Assembly: GCA_001599715.1 (NCBI GenBank) | Contig: BCHU01000006.1 | Location: 602,765 to 666,764 of the forward strand | Source: Phaeotremella fagi | Taxonomy: Eukaryota; Basidiomycota; Tremellomycetes; Tremellales; Phaeotremellaceae | Reading direction: 5' to 3' | DNA: 64,000 nucleotides | In this document: piece by piece, positions 34,323 to 46,344 of the stretch | Layout of the letters: every line of letters starts with the position of its first letter | Numbering within the stretch: the stretch's first letter is position 1 | Made by a program: the position numbers and the translations under genes | The notes under the pieces: generated by a model | Seen by the model: only the letters and a program-made list of their open reading frames with translations | Databases searched by the model: none | What the model was told of the DNA's origin: nothing

Positions 34323-37268
34323 ATGCCTCCCTCAACCTCATCAACTTCATCAACACATTACGCTTTGGTCATTGACGCCGGATCTTCTGGTTCAAGGTTA
34401 CAGATTTATTCATGGAGGGATCCTGGACTTGAACGCGCAGAGATCTTGGAGGAGGTTGGTGAATTGAGAAAACTTAGGGATGGGGGTAAAGGTAAATGGT
34501 GGTGGGGTGGGAAAGATGGTTTTAGGGGGAAAGGGAAGGGTAAACAGGTTGAGATGGATATGGAGCGAACTGCTTTGAGACGTTTGGTTAGAGTTGGGAA
34601 GGGCGTTGAAGGTGATAATTGGGTTAAAAGAGTTGAACCTGGTGAGAAGTCACTCATGTTTTTGTTGATGAATATCGCTCATCTTCTGTTTGCTCAGGTA
34701 TCTCTACTGTCTCCCCGTCTGATATACCAGAATATCTTTCACCACTACTTACTCATGCTTTACAACAAATTCCACCCTCTCAACATTCAACTACACCGAT
34801 TTACATTCTTGCAACAGCAGGTATGAGACTTCTTCCAGCTGAACAACGAGACAACATCTTAGCAGCTACATGTACATCTTTACGGAAGGATTATCCATTT
34901 CTTGTAGGTCCACCATCATCTATTGGACCATGTGGTGAAAACGTTCGAGTTATCACTGGAGAAGAAGAAGGTATTTGGGGTTGGGTAGCGGTGAATTATC
35001 TCATGGACGGTTTCGGTCATGCACCAGATCCGATATCTACCACAACTGCTCTATCAAGTTCGACATCTGGTTTACTCCCTTTAGCACCTCTAGCTGAAGC
35101 TCCACCAAATTCTACACCAGATTCAGTAACTCCTGTTGATATCAATCACCATTCGCCTACCTTCGGTTTCTTAGATATGGGAGGTGCATCAACTCAATTA
35201 GCTTTTTCACCTACACAAGCCGAAATTGAACGTTCGGAATTCCCATTGAAAGATTTAGAAACCGTGTCATTACGGTTACTTTCTGGTGAAGTCGTTCAAT
35301 GGCCTGTCTTCGTTGCTTCCTGGTTAGGGTTCGGTACCAACAGAGTTCGTGAACGATATGTCGAACAGTTGGTTGAAAAATGGAAAAAGGATGTCGAAGA
35401 TAGAATCATTTTAGATGAAAATCAAAGAATCGAAGATCCGTGTTTACCAAATTCATTGTCTCTAGACTCGACAGATCCAACTCTTCATCCAGGTTTCATC
35501 GGTACCGGGTCATTCTCAAATTGTCTCGCTGAATTAAAACCATTATTGTCCAACACTACACCCTGTCCCACTGCCCATTGTCTTTTTGCTGGTCTATCGA
35601 CACCTTATATAGATTTCGAAAGAGACGATCAAAGAGGTTTCATTGGAATTTCGGAATACTGGTATACTGCTCAACAGGTTCTGGGATTGGGAGGAGTTTG
35701 GGATTGGGGGGAATGGGAGAATGGAATGAGCAAGTTCTGTGAGAGGGATTGGACGGATATCGAGAGTGAAGTTGAGGCTGATAAGGGATGGCGAGGGGCT
35801 GAGGTAAGAGACCGAGCTCACGATTGGTTGAATTGAATACTGATCCTGTGACTAGGTCGAGCTTTCACGACTTCAGATGCAATGTTTCAAAGGGGCATGG
35901 ATCTCTAACGTGCTTCATGATGGGATCGGGATACCCAGATTGGTAGATGCAGGTGGTAACGACACCTTGACAGGAGGATCAATAGGTGAAACCAACGCAG
36001 AAGCTGAAAGAAGAGCTAAAGAAAAGGGATTAAAATCTAAATCACATTTCCAATCGATGGATGAAGTTGGTGAAACAGCGATTTCTTGGACATTAGGTAA
36101 AATGGTTATAGAAGCTTCAAGAGCTGTTCCACCTAGAATACACAATTCGTGGGCTGGTTGGATGTCGGGTGTTGAGGGTTTAGGTGGATTTGGGATTGGG
36201 ATTGGAGATGGTTTCGAACGTCAAATGACTAGTTTGGGTATCCAGGTAATTTGGGGATACGTCTTGGTCGGGATCGTCCTGCTTTCTTGTTTGTTCTCGA
36301 CTTTACGACGTCGATCTCGATATTCAACGAATTCACCTAGACGAAGTAGGAAACCTTCGATATCAGAGTTGACCCGTTCGTCACCTTCATCAACTAATCT
36401 GTACTTGTGGCCATGGCAGCGTGATCCAGAACCTAATCTTGGAATCGAAGATGGTATGGCTTATGAGACGACACCAAGTAAATCTAGACTCAATGGTAGA
36501 ATCCGATTATGGTCGTTGAGACTAGGAAACATTCTTCGAAAATTACCGTTTGGTTCACATTTGGATAGAAGACCAGTCAGACATTCAACACCACTTCAGA
36601 TGAACAGTTATAACATCAACCCTTACAACACTTCATATACGATTTCACAACCATCATCACCTAAACGAGATTCATTCTTCTTCATACCAGCTCAATTAAC
36701 TAGTCAAACCACCGGAACAGCCTTAAACACCGGACTAACAGTCCCATCAACCAGACCAAGTTCTACATCCCCCGAACCAAGATCTGCCAGATTATCACCA
36801 TCAAACAGTCTCCTATCAACAAGCAGTACCCTAGATCTCCAATCTACAACCTCGCCCTCCTCCCCACCCAGACTTAAAGCTACAACCTCCCGTCCTGGTC
36901 GACCACGCCAAAATTCAACTAACCTCAACAACAACTTGAACCATTTAACCCTCCAATCGATAGATTCAAGTTCATCAACTTTGATTTCAAGTCGATCGGA
37001 CAACACGCCAACTTCACCTGCTGGGATGCAAGGTGTTGGAGGATGGAATGATCCTCCTCTATCGGCGTTTTTCACTGCTGACGGAACGATGGTTGGTGGT
37101 GGGACTTCTACGGATAAATCTAATAATGGATTGACGACTTCTTCGCTTTATCCGGATTATCCACCTCTTTCGAGGAATTCTAGTAGAGTCAATTTGAGTG
37201 AGATTGGGTTGGCTCAGAGGAGTACCAGTCGAGCTACTACTCCACATGATTTCGATGAGGCCCCGTGA
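34323..37268 (+). CDS. YND1: Golgi apyrase (GDA1/CD39 nucleoside phosphatase)
   Basis: Three exons encode about 925 residues. The apyrase conserved regions are present in order: VIDAGSSGSRLQIYSW (ACR1, residue about 16), ILATAGMRLL (ACR2), ITGEEEGIWGWVAVNYL (ACR3) and GFLDMGGASTQLAFSP (ACR4). A single membrane helix (VIWGYVLVGIVLLSCLFSTL) follows the catalytic domain, as in Ynd1. The enzyme hydrolyses nucleoside di- and triphosphates in the Golgi lumen, clearing the by-product of glycosylation. Two unusual parts are a basic Gly/Lys/Trp-rich insert (about residues 45-85) between ACR1 and ACR2 and a 320-residue Ser/Pro/Thr-rich cytosolic tail. The joint AE|VELSRLQMQ near 35801-35856 is clear. 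Confidence 0.92.
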
Positions 37269-37636
37269 GGGAGGTGCGAGGGGATTGTCATGAGTCAGGA
37301 TGGGCAGGGGATGGGATGATTTTGATGGACATTCAAGAGCAAATTCAATACCATCCAAAAATTTACATTTATAATATTTTAGATTCGGTTCAGAGTAAAG
37401 GACAGTGACTTGTAAATAAAGACTTTAATATAATATAATAATCGCAAAATGCAAATGCATTGAAAAATCCAAAACAAAAACAATAATCCATCAAAAAATA
37501 TAAAACACAATTTTACGACATATATGTACCTCTTAACCAAATTAGATTCACTATCAAGATCAAACTATTCCTCAACAAATCTTCTCTCCCAATCTTTCAC
37601 ACTATCCATCCCATCTTTGATTTACGTTTTCAGATC

Positions 37637-40600
37637 TTATACGTCGTGTCCATGATCTGGTGAACCGATACTGACTATCAAAGTACCTTGTCGTTTACGT
37701 TTTAACAACCTCTTAACCTGTAATTTATTAGTTGACGTTAACCCTAAAAAACCAACCTCAGTCCAAACCAATTCTCTCAGTTTAATAATATCAGTCTCCC
37801 TCTCAGGTCTCCAACCACTGCATCTTCATCAGTATCGATATCACAAAGTCAGAATGTGGCTTACAGAAGTAAATTCCTACTCATGTTGGCGGCGATTAAG
37901 GAGTTGTCGTTACGTTTTTCGAAGTTGGTCTTAATTCTTTCAACTCTTTGATGGAGATTGTCGATTTCTGGGATGTTATATTGGGGCCATGCTTGACGAA
38001 TTGCATGCCACCCTGAAGAGTTTATTAGATTTATCTTTTTACTGTAGATGAAGTTAAGTGTACATACACATGAATGGACCTATGGAGTTGGTCGAGTTAG
38101 CGATTGAATCATCGGTTTTGTGTGAGGTTTATCACATACGTCCATCGAGTAATGACCTCTCCTCATGGCTAACCGAATAACTAGTCAGATGCCCACTAAC
38201 AAGATCATATCGATGAGCAGTCCAATGGTCAATCTAGATCGTATGAGCTTCACTGAAATCACACCTCGTTGAAACTCACCTCATTCCTATGTCTGGACAA
38301 CGCCACAATGATCCTCGGTGGTCGATCCATACCAAAAGCTACAATGTCTGGTCAGGATCTTACAGCGTTTCTTGATAACGATACTTACGATACCACAGTT
38401 CCTCTAGAATCTGCTGAGCGTCACTGAAAGCTTTCTGCATTTGTCGTGAGATTAATAAAGTCGATCTTTGAAGAGATTAACTTACGGAATGAACGGCTCG
38501 ATTAATTGCATCTGCCATGTTTGGTGGAACGAAAAGTTTGTCACAAGGTAAAGAAGGTGTGTTAGTCATTAATCGAGATAAGTTTCTGGAATGATATATA
38601 ATCAGCTGCATTCACTCAATCTCTCATCAACTCACCGTTTGAAAATCATCATCATGTAAACCGTTAAAGGAAATTCTTCAACCTAAAAGAAATCAGTCAC
38701 CGGAACAATCGAGAAAGAATTCTAAATACTCACTTGACGACCCAAACTTATACTTTCCAAAGCTCTAACAAAGCTATCTTCCTCCCAAACCAAAGCCCAA
38801 GAGTATAACCTCTGAGTAACAAGATCCCAAGGAGATGGGATAGGTAAAGGTGGATTGATTGGATCAGCAAGATGAATCTTTTCACGAATGGTACTAGCCG
38901 GTCGTGGAGTTGTAACCGATACTGGAGGAGGACGATGTACCTCCGCAGCGGTATGATACGTCTGTTGATCAGTGACGTGATGGGAACTTTGAGCTACTCC
39001 GTGTGATCGAGAAGTCTTCGAGATTGGTGAAGGCCGAGCAGATTTGATACTTTCAGAAGTCGGAACTGGTGGTAATTCTCTTTCCCTAACAACAGGACTT
39101 TCAGGAGCTTGAGTCAATCTCTCTTCGACAATATCAACATCGATTCGTTTAGGTGTTCTGGGATCCGATCTGGTTTTGCCAGATGCACTGGGAAACTTGT
39201 GACTCGATTTACCACCAACATTTGATTCGGTCGGTGCTAGGATGTTGATAATCGGTGGAGCTTGACGGGGTGGTGGAACGTTCTCTCCAGGTTGTGGTAA
39301 TTCAACTTCAGAACCCCAAAGAAGTTCTTCACCATTGGTATCTCGGTCTTTTGAAGTTGTTGGAATTGTATGAATGAATGCACCATTGCCGTTAGGTGAG
39401 CCGGCGGCAGACTCTACAATGTTACCCAGTCCAAGCGAAGATAAGAGTTCAGCAGGGAAACCTTGTGGGAATCCATGAACTCCAATTGAAGGTATACCAG
39501 TCGGACTGAAACCTGAAGAAGGAAGATCTTGAAATATCAAATCGTCTATAAGTTCATCTGCCAGATCTTGACTAGGAGGAGTAATCTCATCTTGAAGAGC
39601 GTTTTTGTGTCGTTCAAGTTCGGCAAAACGTTGGTCAAAATGTTGTAACCTGTCTATTATCTACAGATCTTGCGTCAGTTTACTAAAATCAGAACAAGCA
39701 CTTTGATTTACATCTTTTACCCAGTCGGGTGGAGTAGTGGGCTAAATCCAAAGTTTAGTTATATTCAAAGAACGACAGAAAAGTCTTACCTCAACCTTCT
39801 CTTTCGCTGAAGAGCTTCGACGATGTCGTTCTTTCGGCTTATCCTGTTTCTCCTTTTTGGTTGGAGTGAGTGGCGGCATAGGAATCTTCAACGTTAGCTC
39901 AACAATCACACTGAAACATACATCTGCCCCTTGTCTCAATTCTCTCAACTCAATCACTCGAGCTCTTGCAGCTCTCTGCAACGCTCTCTTTGCCTCATCA
40001 CCAATGAGGTTAAGTCTGGCAGCGTCGAGTAATTGACATAACGCTTCATCATGGAATTTCGATTCTTTAACGATCTTGTTGACATTCGATGCTGTGGTTA
40101 TGGCAATAGAAGTTGGTCGATCAGTACCATTGACTTGATGAACCGACGAAGTTGGATCTCGGGGTCGAGGTTTTGGTGATTCGTCAGGAACATTGTTCAG
40201 AACTGTTCCTGCTTTCGTAGAAGATCTTGAGCGATGCTGATGAGTGTGTGTCGGATGTTGTACTGCAGTCTCAGCGGGGGATTCGGTGCGATGAGTTCGA
40301 GCTTTTGGTGCAGTAACTATCGGTGTATCTTCTCGGGCCCGGTTCACAGTCTGATAGTTAGTACCTGAACATGAGTAACTCTTACCTCATGATGTGATGA
40401 TTTTGCCTGACGAGTAGGTCGAATTGATTGATCATAACTTGTCCGAACCGGTTGAATAGCGGATTCAGTTCTAGCCGCTATCTCTTCCGCTGGAGGTGAA
40501 GGAGATTTAGATTTAGGTTTTGGAGTTCTGGAAGTCATAACAGTTGGAGCTTGTTCCTATTTACGTTGTTAGTCGCATTCTCATATGAACGACTCCCAAC

Positions 40601-42175
40601 TCACATCCTCGACTGTCTCTACAAACGCACTTCTAACATCACCTCTTCTGTGATCTTCATGACTCTCAGTCAAACCTGTGAACCCAGGTGATGGACCCAT
40701 ACTAACACCCATAACTCCTCTAACACCACCAATCCCGATACCCAAACCAACTCCAGCACTATTTCTCATCACCATCATAGGTCTAGGAATCGGTACTCCC
40801 ATCGGAACACCAAACGGGATATGCATAAATTGAGAATGGTTGATACCGCCCATTTCTCTCATTCCGGTCGGTGGTAAAGCACCAGGAGGTGGACCTGATT
40901 GAAGTGAAACCCTACCTGGTAAACCTGGGACACCGTTATGATGAAGTAAATGACCGAATGACGGTCCACTGGTGGAAGTTTGGTAGGTCTCTCTTGGACC
41001 TTTTGGTTGTCCTGGATGGATCATTTCTGGTCCATCAATGACTTCACCGGGATATTGTTGAGCAGCTTCAAGTCTTGCTAAAGCTTCTGCATGGGCGATT
41101 GCCATTGCTTCAGCTTGTTTCTTGGCGGCTTCATCATGAGAGAAAGGAAAGTCGTGATGAGGATGATGGATATGTGGAGCCGCTGCTGGTTGATCCCGTT
41201 GCATTGGAACACCTCCTCGAGGTGTTTTCGTGGGACTCGTTTTAGATGGACTTGGCGGTAAAGGTTCACGAGGTGGTGTACGAGGTGGTAGATCATGTCG
41301 TGTGGACGGCACAGCATTTCTTGTTGGACTATGTTGTCGTTCCTTCGAAAATATCAATAAACTTGGTTCAAATTGAAATGTGGCGAAAAGGAGAACCACC
41401 TACTTGAACAGGTCTCAATGGTTCCATACTGGCTTCACGACCAAACGTTCCCATACCTGGAGATCCTCTGCTAACCTGAGTATCGGTATCGCCCAAACTC
41501 ATACGAATATCTCCACCTGGACCAGCAGTCTGGGGCTGATTCAAATATCTAATTCCTGCGCCTCTACTCAAAACTTCACTTTCTGGTCTATGACCTCGAT
41601 GTCGTCTCTCGTCATTCAACGTTTCGATAGAATCCATATGATCAAGATGTTGTAAATGAGGGGGGAGTTTATGATCAGCCAAAGCTGAGAAAGGGATGGT
41701 GTCGGTAGCGTTATAAGCAAAAGGATGAACTTGTTTCACCGGCTGAGCTTGGTGAAAAGTTTGAGGTCGAGTCGGTGGTTCTGAAGATTCGACTGGTTAA
41801 GAACGATGAAGTTCAAAGAAGAGATTGTTGATACGTACGAGAATCGTATGGACCCAACATCCCCTTGTCTTCAGTATATTCTTCTGCTTGTACGCTCTCA
41901 ACCCAAGGAAGAACTGAAAAAATTCTCAGTATCCTTTCATTCAACCCAAAATTGTGTCTCTCACCTTTAGCCCTAGCTGATGGGGTTTTGTCCAAATCTC
42001 CAACTACCGTCTCTGGGTTTGTCGATTTCTTAGATCGAGGTTTACCACCTAGAGCTTGACCTTGACCTGTAGATAGTGTTGAAGGTGGGAAATAAGTTGA
42101 ACGTAGGGTTGAAATTGAAGGTGGTAGCGGCGGATATTGGAGTAAAGAAAAGGGAGCAGACATTGTTAGTGACAT
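37637..42175 (-). CDS. large disordered protein with a conserved-looking C-terminal domain
   Basis: About fifteen exons encode over 1,100 residues. I take the start at 42175 (MSLTMSAPFSLLQYPP). The first 800 residues are Pro/Ser/His-rich and low complexity, with one helical island (KFHDEALCQLLDAARLNLI ... RALQRAARARVIELRELRQG, near 40000). A coiled segment (DIIDRLQHFDQRFAELERHK) follows. The last seven or more small exons give a dense globular region: PWDLVTQRLYSWALVWEEDS, EEFPLTVYMMMIFKR, LFVPPNMADAINRAVHS, LWYPFGMDRPPRIIVALSRH, IDHWTAHRYDLVSGHLTSY and LRELVWTEVKRLLKRKRQG, ending at TAA 37637-37639. The short exons join cleanly in phase. I do not recognise the family. It could be two genes, but no internal stop or start forces that. 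Confidence 0.6.
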
Positions 42176-42354
42176 TTTAACGGGGGATACAATTCATGAA
42201 ATCTGGCAAGGAATGTGATCACATTCTTATGCACTTTCCAGAACGGATGGAGGGGGTATTGATAGTCGACGGGGTACAGGCAACCTTTTGTTAAAGTCAT
42301 CAAAGGACCTGATAGAATTCCTTTTGTCCAACTAAACCGACGTTGGATGGGGTG

Positions 42355-42587
42355 TTTTTGTTCTATTGGAAGTCGTACCCTGTATAGAACACATAACGAT
42401 ACACAGTCCGTCGCCGACAGTTGTGTTGTATTCATACAAGAGATCAAACAACAATACCGTTCACTCACCTCTTCCCTCATCATCAAAGACATGACGACTC
42501 TCGATTGTTTTCCCAACTTGATGTAAGGGTTGACCATCTTGAGCTGTGAAATGTCGTTGTGTCTTTACTTTTACTGTCGGCATTGTT
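42355..42587 (-). CDS. putative small protein, two exons
   Basis: The start at about 42587 opens MPTVKVKTQRHFTAQDGQP. The frame runs to DDEGRG with a GTGAGT donor. The next acceptor (TATACAG near 42372) gives a stop after YDFQ, for about 43 residues. The reading has normal codon character and a good donor. No downstream exon continues the frame, so it may be a small gene, or the 5' exon of a transcript whose other exons I failed to find. Confidence 0.35.
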
Positions 42588-43142
42588 TATTGTTTATACA
42601 TGAATAGTTGGATTATAATAAGATAAAGATGAGAAATATGATAACAACAAGAAAAGAAAACAAAGAAGTAAACACAAAAGGTATAACGGTTGATGCTACC
42701 TGAACCTGAAAGATGAAACACACAACACCTCCACAGCTTACTGTACTCTTGGTTACCACACTTATACTGCACGGCTCAATCCACTCTGCTTCTCATTTCT
42801 TTCCTCCCTGGCAGCTTGTCCTCTTTCAAGAGACGTGGCAAAAGCGCTTCAACCTCATGTACTTGTACATCACACATGCATCCATTATCTTCCTATCCCG
42901 TTCGTTTGGATTTCTGCCAAAATCGATATACGACGTCTATACTGTTGAGCACGTCTTTCAATCTGTAAGTCAAGATTGTTTTACTTTGTTTTACGCTTGG
43001 CTGCCATGATCTGCGTGCTCTGTTGTCGATTACTAAGAACAGTCTTTTATGAGGACCAACGGAGGACGCCAATGTTTCTCTTGCCCTACAATTATGTCTA
43101 ACCGATGAACGTCAGAGCAGCCAGCGATACTGTATACTGTAC
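42588..43142. other. intergenic, about 550 bp
   Basis: Contains GTACTTGTAC at 42860-42869 and no supported gene. Lies between the 5' side of the small minus-strand gene and the 3' end of family A paralog 5. Confidence 0.5.
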
Positions 43143-44930
43143 TTACCCTCCCCACTGACGAAATAGAGTACGGAGCATTTTCGATAGCTTTTCATCCGAT
43201 AATTCTTCGACGAACAGGTAACTATATTTCAATAGGGGCGGTGGCCTACCGCATCCATTAGCATGAGGAGCTGATCCTGATCAAACTTACGTATCGACAT
43301 TCAAGTAGTATTCCAGGACCGATCGGCATCTTTCGTGCTGAGTAAAATTTCTCAAGTCAATGTCTGTGGGAGTCGGCTTGAGATAGATTTTAACGTCATG
43401 AGTTCCTGGTTCGTATTTGCCAGGATTTCCATAATAACTCTGACTAAAGTTAGCAACATACGCTGCACGGCGTGAATTACTCACAACTCCGACCATCGCA
43501 TTATCATTGCCGTCCACTCCACCAATGCCCAATTCTCCCATTTTCTCTCTTTTCACATTGTCTTCATCATCTGAGGAGTCAAGCTCATCGACATCCATTT
43601 CAGGGGCTACATTCCTTGTAGACGATGACGATGGCCCACTAGCGCTGGGTCCCACTGGTCCGGCTTGTCCACTCGTTGGACTTGGTGACCTAGTAATTAA
43701 GATCGCATTCTTGAGGTCAGGATTGGGTCTGACAGGTAGTTCGTTTTCCAGTTCAGAACTGTACATCGGATCGTCTGAATCACTCGAGCTGCTTCTGGAA
43801 GATGTCGTAGTGGAAGACATCTTCTTCTTTACGATTGTGTTGGTGATCGAAATGGCAACTGGATGAGTGGAGCATTCGTTCTCGTCATCACTCGAAGAGG
43901 ATGAACAAGAGTCCGTCATATCATCTGAATCAGAGCTGCTTGAGTCGACCAATACAGGATTACTCAAACTACCTTCAACTCCAGGTTCGAGTTTACGTCG
44001 TTTCAGCGATGATATCCTTGAGGTTCCAGATGGAGCGAAGATAACTGGTTTTACATCGATTGATTCTCTCCTCGAGTGAATTGGATGAAAGTTGTTCGAT
44101 CCACTTGGTTCGGCTATAGGTTGCAATTCAATTGCTGAAGTCGATACCGATAGATCTCTGTTGGGTGATCGTCGTCGTTTCCTGCCAATCGCCAATGGTT
44201 CTTCTTCGTCAGATGACATGGGAGGAGATGGTGGTCGTGCAGGGCTAGAAACTTCTCTCCTCTGGGTAGAATTGAAAGATGGTCCAGCCTCAGGTAAAGA
44301 TGGTTGAATAGCAGTTGGAGGGTTGTAGAGTTCGTTGAGAAGGAAATAATAGGGATACTCTCGATCGAATATTTCTAGTTAAAAACGAAGCTTTTAGTCG
44401 TTCCCTCAGTTCCGAATAAGATTCTTGTAAGCTTACTACGGATTCTATTGGGGAGTCTATCATGAGATCTCCAATTTGGATCGATTTTGTATTCTTTTTT
44501 AAAAAAGTCATCCCTCATCATTTTTTGCAACCTGTGGAAACAACTCCAATTATTTTCCATCGAGCAAGGATAGTTTAAACTCACAATTGAAGTTTACTCT
44601 TTACGGGATTATTTGTTTTACTATCCCACTTATCTGTAGGTAGCCATCTTCCTTCCTCATCACGAACAACCAAACCAAGACGCATGGACTCCTTCATCCA
44701 AAGTTCCTTTCTAAACAGATCAATACAAATATCTCTCTCTACCATCCATCGATTCGCGATTCTAGAGCTGGCATGGATGTTGGGAAATATGGTGTCACGC
44801 CATCTTGGATTGTTTTTGATCACTTGGAGTAAACGAACGACATCTTTTGGTTTCCATCTGAAATGATCAGTAACTGTGACGACCTCAATTAATGTACAGT
44901 GACTTACGAAATGGATATCTGTCGCTTCAT
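43143..44930 (-). CDS. Family A paralog 5 (unknown; SANT/MADF-like block)
   Basis: The start at 44930 opens a first exon MKRQISIS. It was chosen over the nearby MRDEATD frame because only this frame reaches the TTTCAG acceptor in phase 2. The next exon begins WKPKDVVRLLQVIKNNPRW, the family N-terminal block, ending NPVKSKLQ. Then come KMMRDDFFKKEYKIDPNW and REYPYYFLLNELYNPPT. A linker follows, rich in Ser/Asp with several acidic Ser clusters (SSSDSDDMTDSCSSSSSDD) that could be CK2 targets. Near the end are KYEPGTHDVKIYLKPTPTD and a last exon LFVEELSDEKLSKMLRTL ending GG (TAA 43143-43145). Total about 490 residues. Its closest relative here is the gene at 4204-5885, although four other genes lie about 31 kb away. 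Function unknown. Confidence 0.72.
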
Positions 44931-45184
44931 CTCTCACATTCAGCCAATGCTTACTCCTACACCCACTCCAGAATAATATGGTGTAGATATGATTTTATAC
45001 GAGTTATATACGACTGATCTTTTAGGAAGGAATGATGAAGATTGATGTTTCGAATTCGCGTTAATTAGTTGCAGATCAGAAATTTGTAACATCAGTGGCA
45101 ATTTCTGTGGTTGGCATTTCAAATTCCTACAGATATATTCATCTCAAACTACTTTCCCTCCCCTTGATTCTTTTTACTATAAGA

Positions 45185-45634
45185 CTACCTTATCCTATAA
45201 AATGAGAATCTATATGAAGAAAGAATCCTGACGATTGACTCCATCGTTAGTTCTTGAACTGACGGTTTCACCCTTAAACGTCTCCTCCCATCATCCCCGT
45301 CGCCACTCATATTACTTCTATCCTGAGAAGCCATGCCTCCATAACGAGAGTTGGAGCTATTAGCCCTGTCTACAAAGTTGTATACGAGAATATGATCTTT
45401 GATCATTTTTGAGTAAGCTTTAATTGAACACAAGACGTCACGCAGATCATTTTTGGATGAGATCGAACTCTTGTCTCTTTCGACGAGAGCTTCAATTGCT
45501 CGGGCTACATCTTTTCGACCAGGACGTCTGTGTGCGCAATCAACAGACAGCCCATCATTGGTGAGTGTAGCTACACAAGCTAGAGTTGTTATTTTATAAC
45601 TCTTGTTCAAGAAGTGAGTAGCGGTATTAGACAT
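45185..45634 (-). CDS. hypothetical small protein
   Basis: A single frame from ATG 45634 (MSNTATHFLNKSYKITTLA) gives about 149 residues. An upstream in-frame ATG at 45748 would add 38. It has no signal peptide, a basic middle (CAHRRPGRKDVARAIEALVE), then DVLCSIKAYSKMIKDHILVY and a Gly/Asp/Arg-rich tail. It faces away from the small gene at 46345 and seems distantly similar to it over the first 90 residues. Function unknown. Confidence 0.45.
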   Translation of the reverse strand: MSNTATHFLNKSYKITTLACVATLTNDGLSVDCAHRRPGRKDVARAIEALVERDKSSISSKNDLRDVLCSIKAYSKMIKDHILVYNFVDRANSSNSRYGGMASQDRSNMSGDGDDGRRRLRVKPSVQELTMESIVRILSSYRFSFYRIR

Positions 45635-46125
45635 GTTGCTGGTGGGTAGGTGACTTTGGTTGTCAAATTTAAACTGGGTTATGAAGTTTGGATGTGAAAT
45701 AATATTTGTGAAGGAACAATAATCTTCTGGGGAAGCGTTACTTATCACTACAGCTGCGGTCTTCCAAGATCAATTTCAGCTCCAAATGAAATTTGTAATA
45801 TCCCTCAGCGGGCTTTGATTTCAGACTCAGTCTCGATCAAAGGGAAAGCAGCTGTGAAAATGCCGAAGAACGACGCACTTTGAATCCTTCAAGGAGGACG
45901 TAAAGGACAACCCCCATAGTATTATTTCAGGCTCCATCATCGCTGACGTCGAGTGTCTTCTCCGAAATGTGACAATTCTTTTTCGTTTTGACCGTTATCT
46001 CCTCTCATCCCGTACGCCTGAATAGAATTTCCCGAAAAGCCTGAATCGCACGAGGAGACTTTCCATTCAAAACCAGTCAAATAATCTGTTTCATACTATC
46101 ACCTTCCATTCATTTCAAACGCCTA

Positions 46126-46329
46126 GTGTGCTCCGCGTTAATAACGGCCTTAGAAGGTAACATTGAAAGGGAAGTGGTCCTTCCAACGTCTTCTAGTCTC
46201 GACGGAGTTGAATTATCTTTTGGCATGTTGTCTGATATAGTAACAGATTCTTACAATAATTCTGATCAACAACTACAATCCACCTCCCTTCCAACTTCTA
46301 ATTTCCATTCTCAAGAATTATATCAGTGA
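46126..46329 (+). other. open frame upstream of the 46.3 kb gene
   Basis: A 67-codon frame (MCSALITALEGNIEREVV) lies in the same frame as the next gene and is separated from it by one TGA near 46327. It may be 5' leader sequence, an upstream frame, or the remains of a longer N-terminus. I do not call it a gene. Confidence 0.25.
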
Positions 46330-46344
46330 TATTACCCTTTTAAC

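Noticed and set aside
44581..44940. Alternative start MRDEATDIHF for family A paralog 5
   Set aside because: That frame ends phase 0 at the donor, while the next exon needs phase 2. The overlapping ATG at 44930 satisfies the phase and matches the paralog layout.
46126..46329. Joining the upstream frame to the gene at 46345 as one protein
   Set aside because: A TGA lies between them in the same frame and I found no intron that removes it.
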